From Acidobacteriota bacterium (lineage in GTDB: Bacteria; Acidobacteriota; Terriglobia; UBA7540), in NCBI GenBank assembly GCA_003224665.1, contig QHZM01000318.1:1-5400 (forward strand): a stretch of 5,400 bases of DNA. The letters are read 5' to 3'. The first letter of the stretch is position 1; each line of letters opens with the position of its first letter. Under the pieces are notes generated by a model. That model saw only the letters and a list, made by a program, of their open reading frames with translations, did no database searches and was not told the DNA's origin. Made by a program: the position numbers and the translations under genes. Shown here piece by piece: positions 1 to 5,400 of the stretch.

Positions 1-1953
1 ACCATCGACCTTGGGATGCTCCCTCCCAATGTTTCGCCGGCGCAGTTGATTCAGGATCGGCGCCTGCTCGTGCTGTTCTTCGATCTCACTTCCATGGCGG
101 TGGATGACTTGATACGGACCACGAAATCCGCCACGGATTTCGTGCACAAGCAGTTGACACCCGCAGATCTGGTGGCGGTGGCGATCTACAGCAGCACCCT
201 GCGCGTGCTGCAGAGTTTCACCAATGACCGGGACGCGCTGGACAAGGCTCTGAAGTCCATTACAGTTGGCGAATCGTCGTCGCTCGCCGAGGCGGGCACG
301 GAAGGCGAAGCCGGCACGACGAACGCGAACGGCGAGGCCATCGTTACCCGGGACGTCTCCGCTGCCTTCACGCCCGATGAGACGGAATTCAACATCTTCA
401 ACACGGATGAAAAGCTGGCGGCGCTCGAATCCCTGGCGCGCCTGCTGAGGGACGTGCCGGGGCGCAAGTCCGTGATCCATTTTTCGAGTGGCATCGAGCG
501 CACGGGCATTGAAAACCAGGCGCAGTTGCGCGCTGCGTCGGATGCCGCAAACCAGGCCAATGTCTCCGTCTACACGGTAGACGCGCGAGGACTGGCGGCC
601 TTGCCGCCCGGAGGCGACGCTTCGACCGCCAGCCCCTCGGGAACTGCCATCTACACCGGCCAGGCCTTTTCTTCCCAGGTTTCTTCCCTCCAGGGTGGCC
701 GCGAAACCCTGGCTACACTGGCCGCGGATACAGGTGGTCGAACCTTCAATGACATCAATGATTTCAGCCAGGCTTTCCGTGAAGTGCAGAACGAGAACTC
801 AAGTTATTACCTGCTGGGGTATTCGCCTTCCAATGCGCGCTCGGACGGCAAATTCCGGCGCATTCGCGTGGTGATCAATCGTCCCGGAATAAAAGTCGTG
901 GCGCGCCCCGGTTACTTCGCCCCGAAGGATTTCCGGCAGTTCACGCGGGAGGATAAGGACCTCCAACTCGAGCAGGCCATGGACCTCGATTCACCGTTCG
1001 TGGACCTGCCGATGGCCGTGGAAGCCGCCTATTTCCGCCAGCCGGATAACCAGTTTCATGTGGTCCTGGCCGCCAAGATTCCCGGCTCAGCCGTCTCTTT
1101 CCTCCAGAAGTCGGTCACCCACCGGACGGAATTCGATTTCGTTTGGCGAGCAACGGACAGCGCCGGTCGTCAAGTGGCTGTGTTGAGGGACACTCTACCG
1201 GTTAAGCTGGACGCCGATACTTATCGACAGGTTCTCAGTGGCAACATTCTCTATGAAGGGGGCTTTGAACTGCCGGCGGGCAACTATCACTTGAAAGTTG
1301 TGGCGCGCGAAAACGAAAGCGGCAAGCTCGGCACCTTCGAGGAACCGCTGGCGCTGCCCGATGCGGCTGGGTCGGGACTCGCCCTGAGCTCGGTCGTGGT
1401 GTCGAATCAACTGCAGGAATCTGCGAGGGAAGGTGAGGGTGGCGGACGAAAAGCTAAAGGGAGGAATACTAACCCCCTGCAGGTGGGAAGCCGGGTGCTG
1501 TTGCCAAGCGTTACGCGCGTGTTTCGCACGAATCAAAAGCTCTACGTGTACCTTGAGTCTTACGAACGCAAAGCGAGATCGGAGGGAGGTTCGAAGAGTA
1601 ACGTGACCGGCGAGGCATCGGAGAGCCGAAGCGCGGGAGGGGGAGAATCCAATCTGCCGCCGTCGGTAGCGCTGGTGTTTTTCCGGAGTGGAGTCCAGAT
1701 TTCTGAAGCCGGGCCGTTCGTCGGCAAGCTCGAAAACGAGAGTAAAGCCAGGGCTATAAAGGTTGCCTATTTCGTGCAAATCCCACTGGAGGAATTTCCT
1801 CCAGGCCGCTATATGATGCAAATCAACGTTCTGGTCCCTTCCAGTGATCGCGCAGCGTTCGTTCGTGTCCCGATCGCTATTACGGGGGCCCAGCTTAAAG
1901 CGATTGCTGAAAAATCGGGCAGCCAGTTGCCAGCCCAAAGGCCACAGTTCTAG
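1..1953 (+). CDS. VWFA-related acidobacterial domain protein (5' partial)
   Basis: The reading frame is open to the window edge (residues TIDLG precede the first Met at 16), so the N-terminus is missing; stop TAG is at 1951-1953. Numbering from Met16, a VWA fold spans about residues 15-260. It has a hydrophobic first strand and MIDAS-like DLTSM (23-27), the block PGRKSVIHFSSG (148-159) and the strand VSVYTVDARGL (183-193). The block SSYYLLGYSP (262-271), then RPGYFAP (297-303), is typical of the TIGR03436 'VWFA-related Acidobacterial domain' family. Residues 310-645 form a large, probably beta-rich C-terminal region with low-complexity Ser/Gly/Glu stretches near 85-120 and 530-560. Family members normally begin with a signal peptide and an extra N-terminal block, which would lie upstream of this window. 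They are thought to be exported; their function is unknown. The MIDAS is not canonical DxSxS, so metal binding is uncertain. The gene is convergent with the catabolic cluster and probably unrelated to it. Confidence 0.9.
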   Translation, partial: TIDLGMLPPNVSPAQLIQDRRLLVLFFDLTSMAVDDLIRTTKSATDFVHKQLTPADLVAVAIYSSTLRVLQSFTNDRDALDKALKSITVGESSSLAEAGTEGEAGTTNANGEAIVTRDVSAAFTPDETEFNIFNTDEKLAALESLARLLRDVPGRKSVIHFSSGIERTGIENQAQLRAASDAANQANVSVYTVDARGLAALPPGGDASTASPSGTAIYTGQAFSSQVSSLQGGRETLATLAADTGGRTFNDINDFSQAFREVQNENSSYYLLGYSPSNARSDGKFRRIRVVINRPGIKVVARPGYFAPKDFRQFTREDKDLQLEQAMDLDSPFVDLPMAVEAAYFRQPDNQFHVVLAAKIPGSAVSFLQKSVTHRTEFDFVWRATDSAGRQVAVLRDTLPVKLDADTYRQVLSGNILYEGGFELPAGNYHLKVVARENESGKLGTFEEPLALPDAAGSGLALSSVVVSNQLQESAREGEGGGRKAKGRNTNPLQVGSRVLLPSVTRVFRTNQKLYVYLESYERKARSEGGSKSNVTGEASESRSAGGGESNLPPSVALVFFRSGVQISEAGPFVGKLENESKARAIKVAYFVQIPLEEFPPGRYMMQINVLVPSSDRAAFVRVPIAITGAQLKAIAEKSGSQLPAQRPQF

Positions 1954-1976
1954 AAAATGTAAGCGCTGGATGATCG

Positions 1977-2007
1977 GACAGTGCCGCGGGCCTTCCGCTT
2001 GCCTGTC
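1977..2007 (+). terminator. weak hairpin after the VWA gene
   Basis: GACAG (1977-1981) pairs with CTGTC (2003-2007), and inside it GCGG (1986-1989) pairs with CCGC (1995-1998) around a 5-nt loop. The two stems are separated by an unpaired 4 by 4 internal loop. It begins 24 nt past the stop codon of the VWA gene and is followed only by a short GGTTTG run, not a proper T-tract. It could be a poor intrinsic terminator or chance pairing. Confidence 0.2.
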
Positions 2008-2024
2008 GGTTTGAGTGGAATCAT

Positions 2025-2098
2025 TGGTTGGGGTGCCCGAATTTGAACCGGAGACCTCTTGCGCCCGAGGCAACGAGCGTACTCGCCGCAACCTCCCG
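2025..2098 (-). pseudogene. tRNA-Pro(CGG) relic / 3' tRNA fragment
   Basis: Read on the minus strand, the 3' part is clearly a tRNA. The anticodon stem-loop is GTTGC-CTCGGGC-GCAAG (2074-2058), with anticodon CGG at 2067-2065. It is followed by a 5-nt variable loop, T-stem TCCGG, loop TTCAAAT, T-stem TCGGG, acceptor strand CACCCCA, discriminator A and encoded CCA (2027-2025). The CACCCC acceptor strand and CGG anticodon fit tRNA-Pro. It is not functional-looking. The 27-43 pair is G-G. The universal G53-C61 pair is G-U. The 5' portion (2098-2075) is a few bases short, lacks the D-loop GG, and pairs with only about three of seven acceptor positions. It is either a decayed tRNA gene or the 3' duplicate left by integration at a tRNA-Pro gene; good conservation starting at the anticodon stem favours the latter. 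Confidence 0.75.
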
Positions 2099-2376
2099 TT
2101 TTTCAATCTCTCTTATACAAATCGACACATGGCTTAATGGCGTGGTCTTACCTGGCTGTGGCCGGACACGGCCTCCTGAATCAAGGCTCGCTTCATTCTC
2201 CGCGATGTCGTTCGGGGCAAAATCAGCGCCTATCTTCCCGTCAACAATGAGCAAGTCCGGAAATCTGGCGTAATCCTTTCGAATGGAGAACGACTTTTCA
2301 GAGGCGGCCCCGTCTGAATTCGGCGCAACGTCTCTGGCAAGTCTGCCTGTCACGCTTATAGACGGGCTTGCGGAGG
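2099..2376. other. intergenic stretch with no recognisable gene
   Basis: This 278-bp stretch lies between the tRNA relic and the 3' end of the transporter. The minus strand has an open frame through it, continuous with an antisense-frame shadow of the transporter. It gives peptides such as YARFPDLLIVDGKIG (about 2272-2228) that I cannot assign to a family. No start codon with a ribosome binding site, no convincing terminator and no repeat was found. It may be decayed coding sequence, but nothing shows this firmly. Confidence 0.5.
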
Positions 2377-3402
2377 TCAGGCGGCATTGCCCAGCGAAAC
2401 GATGTAGATGGCTACCAGCAGGATGGCCACCCCCAGCCAGGAGTAGCTGTAGGACCGGCGGCTCGCCCCTTTCCATTCCCCGCTGACCACGCCCATGAGA
2501 TAGCCGGTGAGGATGACCATGGCCATGAAAATCGGCCAGCCGACGATGCCGCCGAGCGCGCCTAGCAAGGCCCCGCCCATGCCGTAAACCGCAATTCCCG
2601 AAAACCAGATTACGCCCATCAGGCCCGCACCTAGCCAGGGGCCTGGGCCCGACCGGGAAGCAGTGAAGAGACTCCAAGTCCGATGCTTGCTCAAGAGGTA
2701 CGCGCAGTAACCCGCATTGGCCAGGAAACCTGCGGTCACGGCCAGGGCCCAGATCGGGTTTGCGGCCATGGGGGCGCTCGCCCCGGCGGACAAGGCCCTC
2801 TGCCTCAGTTCATCGCCAAAAAGGAAGGCGAAGTTCAGCATGGACGAGAAGATCCCGGAAAAGATACAGATCACGAGGCCCAGCGCAAAACTGGAAGGCG
2901 GGGAACCCGAAGTTGCCGCGCCGGTTTCGCGCTCTCGCCGCCGTCCGGCGATCGAAAGAAAGATTTGCCCCAAGACCATAACCAGCGTCCCGGCCATCAA
3001 GGCGAGACCTCGATGCGTGAGCAACTCCTCGGGATGGAGCACGGCTAGCGGGAGCACGGACCCGAAGGACGCCGTTATCCCCAGCGTCACTGCAAAGCCC
3101 AACGCTAGCCCGACGCGGCTGATGCCCATGCCGAAGAGCGTCGAGCCGACGCCCCAGCCCAGCCCGAAGAGAGTCACCTTGACCAGGGTGAGCGATGAGC
3201 TCTGACGATACAGTTCAGCGAGATGTGGAACAGTGGCTGCGGCAGTGATCCAAGGGACGAAGATCATGCCGCTGAACGAATAGGCCAGCCAGATATTTTC
3301 CCACCGCCAGGCGGGAAGCCGCTTCATGGGAAACGCAAAACTTCCGTTCAGGAACCCTCCGATCAAGACCAGCGCAATGCCAAGACTGATATGTCCGCTC
3401 AT
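2377..3402 (-). CDS. rhaT: RhaT-family sugar:proton symporter
   Basis: This is a 341-residue inner-membrane protein aligning end to end with E. coli L-rhamnose:H+ symporter RhaT (344 aa). The N-terminal pattern is MGI..xLIGxxxxxxFxxPxKxxxxWxWExxW (here P25, K27, W32, W34, E35). The pattern GxxWGxGxxxxGxxxxxxGxxxG follows near 80-103, and the C-terminus has GEWKGASRR (308-316), like GLVLKEWNNAGRR in RhaT. About ten membrane helices can be drawn: roughly 3-24, 38-58, 72-92, 97-121, 131-152, 171-194, 216-236, 257-278, 282-305 and 320-338. A basic cytoplasmic loop RRRERE lies at 154-159. Start ATG (3402-3400) is preceded by GAGGG (3411-3407) with four bases between. It is the last gene of the minus-strand cluster, 63 nt after the original aldolase stop. 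Rhamnose is the best guess, but RhaT homologues outside enterics may carry other sugars. Confidence 0.88.
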   Translation of the reverse strand: MSGHISLGIALVLIGGFLNGSFAFPMKRLPAWRWENIWLAYSFSGMIFVPWITAAATVPHLAELYRQSSSLTLVKVTLFGLGWGVGSTLFGMGISRVGLALGFAVTLGITASFGSVLPLAVLHPEELLTHRGLALMAGTLVMVLGQIFLSIAGRRRERETGAATSGSPPSSFALGLVICIFSGIFSSMLNFAFLFGDELRQRALSAGASAPMAANPIWALAVTAGFLANAGYCAYLLSKHRTWSLFTASRSGPGPWLGAGLMGVIWFSGIAVYGMGGALLGALGGIVGWPIFMAMVILTGYLMGVVSGEWKGASRRSYSYSWLGVAILLVAIYIVSLGNAA

Positions 3403-3465
3403 TTCACCCTCGCGAGATCGCCCGCCCGTAATGTCAACCAGGTGGGCGATTCCGGTGAAGCCCGA

Positions 3466-4175
3466 CTACCCGCCCTGGGTGTCTTTGGTTTGGCCGCGCG
3501 ATAGACCGAGACGGATTGCGTGGATCCCTTCGGACAACGCGCGTTGGAGTAACCACAGGTCACCCCAGTAACTGAGGCATCAATTGCCACCAGAAACCGG
3601 GGGTGCTCGAAGTGCCCGGCGATTCCCATCGTGAGCGAAAGATCGAGGTGCCCCACCCAAACCAGATCAATCCCCGGGACCGAAAGAATTTCTTCCACGT
3701 TCTCCACACCCTTCGCCGTTTCGATCAGGACCCCGCATAGCACGGCCTCGTTGCTTGCCTTCCGCTTGCTCTCCACATCACCTGGACGGAAGTCATCGTG
3801 AGCAATTGAAAAGGCAGCCCCGCGGCGCCCCTCCGGAAAATATCTGCACGACTGCACCACCCTTGCGGCGTCCTCCGAGGTTTCCACCATCGGAGCAATA
3901 ATGCCGCTCGCGCCCACGTCCAGAACCGGTGCGATCAGGTGATATTGGGCAGCGGGAGGCCGCACCAAAGCCGCGAGATTTAAAGAGTGTGATGGGCCGA
4001 CTAAGTTCCGGATCGATTCAATCCCAAAGCCGCTGTGCTCCATGTCATAAACGACGAAATCGACGCCGGTACTGGCTAAGAGCCGCGCGATCCCCGGTGT
4101 ATTGAACTCGAAAACCCAGGTGCCGATGACCACTTGACCTTGCCGCAAGGCACCTTTAAGGGTGAGAACGTTCAA
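3466..4175 (-). pseudogene. HpcH/HpaI-family aldolase, broken by an internal out-of-frame deletion
   Basis: The intact family cleaves 2-keto-3-deoxy sugar acids or 4-hydroxy-2-oxo acids to pyruvate plus an aldehyde, using a divalent metal (HpaI, GarL, YfaU/RhmA). Numbered from the TTG start at 4175, it keeps the active-site features: GTW (18-20), DMEH with His47, VRPP with Arg72, APMVET (94-99), metal ligand Glu152 in LIET, and Asp178 in GHLDLS. The normal reading continues to HPRFLVAIDA (191-200) and then turns to nonsense. The authentic family C-terminus, SYWGDLWLLQRALSEG and on (35 residues), is found in another frame from 3573 to its TAG at 3468-3466. About 33 residues (roughly 100 bp) that relatives carry between these blocks are absent, so this is a deletion, not a one-base slip. 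The product should lack the last strand and helix of the barrel and is probably inactive. It overlaps the dehydrogenase by 20 nt. An assembly collapse is the main alternative. Confidence 0.88.
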
Positions 4176-5238
4176 CTTTGCCCTCCGCGAGAAGCCGCCA
4201 TTGTTGCCGGTTCGTCTCAAACTTGGCCTGCATCCCCGGCCGTTTCAATACTTCACGATTGACAACATGCGGGGGTACTTCGCCTCTGAGCACCGCGAGA
4301 ACGGCTCGGACTGCGGAATCCCCCATCGCCCGAAAGCACTCTTCCGTCCAGCAAAGAGAGTGCGGCGTCAGGATGACGTTATCCAATTGGAGAAGAGGTT
4401 CATCGTCGGGTATCGGTTCAATCTCGAACACGTCGAGCGCCGCGCCTCGAATCCGGCGCTCTTTGAGCGCCGTATAGAGGGTGGATTGGTTGACTACGGC
4501 ACCTCGGGAAGTATTGATAAAATAGGCTGTCGGTTTCATCCACGAAAGTTCTCGCTCGCCGATCAGGCCTCTCGTTTCCGGCGTCAGAGGGCAACTGACA
4601 CTGACAAAATCGCTACGGCGCAGCAGTGTCTCAAGCTCCACCAACTCCACTCCCAGGTCTGCCACGTCTTCAGGTCTGGAGAATGGATCGGTGCCCAGGG
4701 AGACCATTCCAAACGGCTTGATCAAACGGAACACTTCGCGCCCGATGTTCCCGACTCCGATGGACCCGAACACGAGCCCGCCAAGACCGGTAGCTCGGAC
4801 GCTGAGCTTTTCCTCCCACTTTCGCTGTCGGACCAACCGATCTTTGGCGAAAAGCTCATGGGCCAGCGCCAGCATTAAGGTTACGATCCCCGCCGCCATG
4901 GGCCGCCGCACCCCGTCCGGGGTGATGGTGAGGACCACTTCCCGCTCCGTTAAAGCTTCCACATCGATCATGTCGTAGCCGACACCAAAGCGAGCTATCA
5001 AGCCCAGCTTGAAGTTCGCACCCTGGAGTGTTCTCCGAGTGTAGCGTGGCGCCAGAGAGATCACAGCATCATAGCCTGCAATCTGTTCAGGCGTAACTTC
5101 GGGCAGATACTCGGGGAAAAAGTCGAAAGATAGGCCGGGCACATTTTCGAGGGCGCGAAGTCCAATATCACCCATCGCGAACTCACCCGCCGGCGTTAGA
5201 AAGTCCCTCGTGAGCCCAACGCGAAAGATGCTTGCCAT
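4156..5238 (-). CDS. D-isomer-specific 2-hydroxyacid dehydrogenase, NAD-dependent
   Basis: This 360-residue cytoplasmic oxidoreductase interconverts a 2-hydroxy acid and a 2-keto acid. Substrate-domain residues 1-105 include ARFGVGYDMID (82-92). The Rossmann domain holds GVGNIG (161-166), the GxGxxG dinucleotide motif. Asp184 at the end of the following strand predicts NAD rather than NADP. The catalytic set is complete: Arg245 in NTSRGAVV, Glu274 in DVFEIEP and His293 in TPHS. Length is slightly above the usual 310-335 owing to a C-terminal tail (about 330-360) that carries the ribosome binding site of the next gene. Start ATG at 5238 follows GAAGGAG, unusually close (two bases), but the family N-terminus VGLTRDFL lies just after it and no later start is plausible. 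Phosphoglycerate dehydrogenase-like and glyoxylate/hydroxypyruvate reductase-like enzymes share these motifs, so the substrate is open. The neighbouring aldolase and transporter suggest a sugar-acid pathway. Confidence 0.9.
   Translation of the reverse strand: MASIFRVGLTRDFLTPAGEFAMGDIGLRALENVPGLSFDFFPEYLPEVTPEQIAGYDAVISLAPRYTRRTLQGANFKLGLIARFGVGYDMIDVEALTEREVVLTITPDGVRRPMAAGIVTLMLALAHELFAKDRLVRQRKWEEKLSVRATGLGGLVFGSIGVGNIGREVFRLIKPFGMVSLGTDPFSRPEDVADLGVELVELETLLRRSDFVSVSCPLTPETRGLIGERELSWMKPTAYFINTSRGAVVNQSTLYTALKERRIRGAALDVFEIEPIPDDEPLLQLDNVILTPHSLCWTEECFRAMGDSAVRAVLAVLRGEVPPHVVNREVLKRPGMQAKFETNRQQWRLLAEGKVERSHP
4173..4186 (-). promoter_or_regulatory. ribosome binding site setting the TTG start of the aldolase
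   Basis: GGAGG (4186-4182) stands six bases before TTG (4175-4173), both inside the final codons of the dehydrogenase. The protein from this TTG (MNVLTLKGAL) begins where the family begins. The in-frame ATG at 4220 would add 15 residues without family resemblance and has no such site. Confidence 0.75.
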
Positions 5239-5254
5239 ATCTCCTTCTCAACAC

Positions 5255-5398
5255 TTAATCGGCACTGTTGGTTATGCCCTTCGGCACAGAACAGGATGTC
5301 AACAGGTCTGGCTCCTGCGCCTGGCTGTCCTGAATCGCAGTTCTGACGCCCACCAGCGTGAAGAAGAGGAATGGAACGTATTTGCTTTTTAGAGCCCG
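5255..5398 (-). CDS. possible 3' end of an upstream gene (partial)
   Basis: A frame open from the window edge reads 47 codons to TAA (5257-5255). It includes a basic then hydrophobic stretch, KSKYVPFLFFTLVGV, followed by a polar tail with two Ala-Gln steps. The stop lies 16 nt before the dehydrogenase start, the spacing expected between genes of one operon. I do not recognise the peptide. The hydrophobic piece could be a last membrane helix or the signal peptide of a truncated secreted protein. At this length a chance open frame is quite possible. Confidence 0.25.
   Translation of the reverse strand, partial: RALKSKYVPFLFFTLVGVRTAIQDSQAQEPDLLTSCSVPKGITNSAD
5271..5302 (-). promoter_or_regulatory. 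possible promoter upstream of the dehydrogenase
   Basis: A perfect TTGACA (5302-5297) is followed after 20 bases by CATAAC (5276-5271), a 4/6 match to the -10 consensus. The spacer is three bases longer than ideal. The 7-mer TCGGCAC occurs twice on the plus strand nearby (5259-5265 and 5281-5287), starts 22 bp apart, about two helical turns, which might mark a regulator site. All of this is weak, and if the frame 5398-5255 is a real gene the site would lie inside it. Confidence 0.2.
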
Positions 5399-5400
5399 CA

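Noticed and set aside
2025..2098. A functional tRNA gene
   Set aside because: The acceptor stem does not pair, the D-loop GG is missing, and G53-C61 is altered.
1195..2106. 303-codon open frame on the minus strand antisense to the VWA gene
   Set aside because: It lies opposite a clear family protein, has no recognisable motif, and runs through the tRNA relic; it is a shadow of GC-rich coding sequence.
2300..2376. Intrinsic terminator after the transporter
   Set aside because: GCAAG/CTTGC and GTCT/AGAC can pair only with a bulge and a long loop, and no T-tract follows.
2021..2677. 218-codon minus-strand frame overlapping the transporter
   Set aside because: Its first 100 residues are His/Arg/Gly-rich text from the wrong frame of the transporter; only the part beyond 2376 is not explained that way, and it is noted separately.
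2717..3205. 162-codon plus-strand frame
   Set aside because: It is antisense to the transporter, with Pro/Arg/Lys-rich composition and no motifs.
3399..3572. The last 58 codons of the continuous 3399-4220 frame as a genuine aldolase C-terminus
   Set aside because: Its text (VTGVTCGYSNARC and on) has no family resemblance, while the real C-terminus is present in another frame over the same bases.
4162..4878. 238-codon plus-strand frame
   Set aside because: It is antisense to the dehydrogenase, which has a complete catalytic motif set; no independent evidence supports it.

Overview
The window looks like chromosomal DNA from an acidobacterium or close relative. The main evidence is the left-hand gene, a long secreted-type von Willebrand factor A (VWA) protein of the 'VWFA-related Acidobacterial domain' kind, a family greatly expanded in Acidobacteriota. 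Composition is moderately GC-rich throughout. No database search was possible, so taxonomy and products rest on recognised motifs.

Layout: positions 1-1953 (+) hold the VWA-family protein, cut at its 5' end by the window edge. A 423-bp convergent gap (1954-2376) follows. It contains a weak hairpin, then a recognisable tRNA-Pro(CGG) relic on the minus strand: the 3' part from the anticodon stem to CCA is well kept, while the 5' part is degenerate. The rest of the gap has no gene I can name.

From 5238 down to 2377 there is a tightly packed minus-strand cluster, in transcription order: a D-isomer-specific 2-hydroxyacid dehydrogenase (5238-4156), an HpcH/HpaI-family aldolase (4175-3466) starting at TTG inside the end of the dehydrogenase, and a RhaT-family sugar:proton symporter (3402-2377). 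Together they suggest uptake of a deoxy-sugar or related sugar, oxidation, and retro-aldol cleavage of a 2-keto-3-deoxy acid. The substrate cannot be read from the sequence. A short open frame (5398-5255) ending 16 nt before the dehydrogenase may be the tail of another gene of the same cluster.

The two most notable observations are these. (1) The aldolase is broken: about 33 conserved residues are missing after codon 200, the deletion is out of frame, and the genuine C-terminus (SYWGDLWLLQ...) survives in another frame and ends at 3466. The shifted frame reads on and ends exactly at an ATGA overlap with the transporter start. (2) The tRNA-Pro 3' fragment has the shape and orientation expected of an attachment-site duplicate left by an element inserted at a tRNA 3' end. 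If so, the catabolic cluster lies on the island side. I saw no evidence of a wholly new system, CRISPR array, rRNA or intact mobile element.
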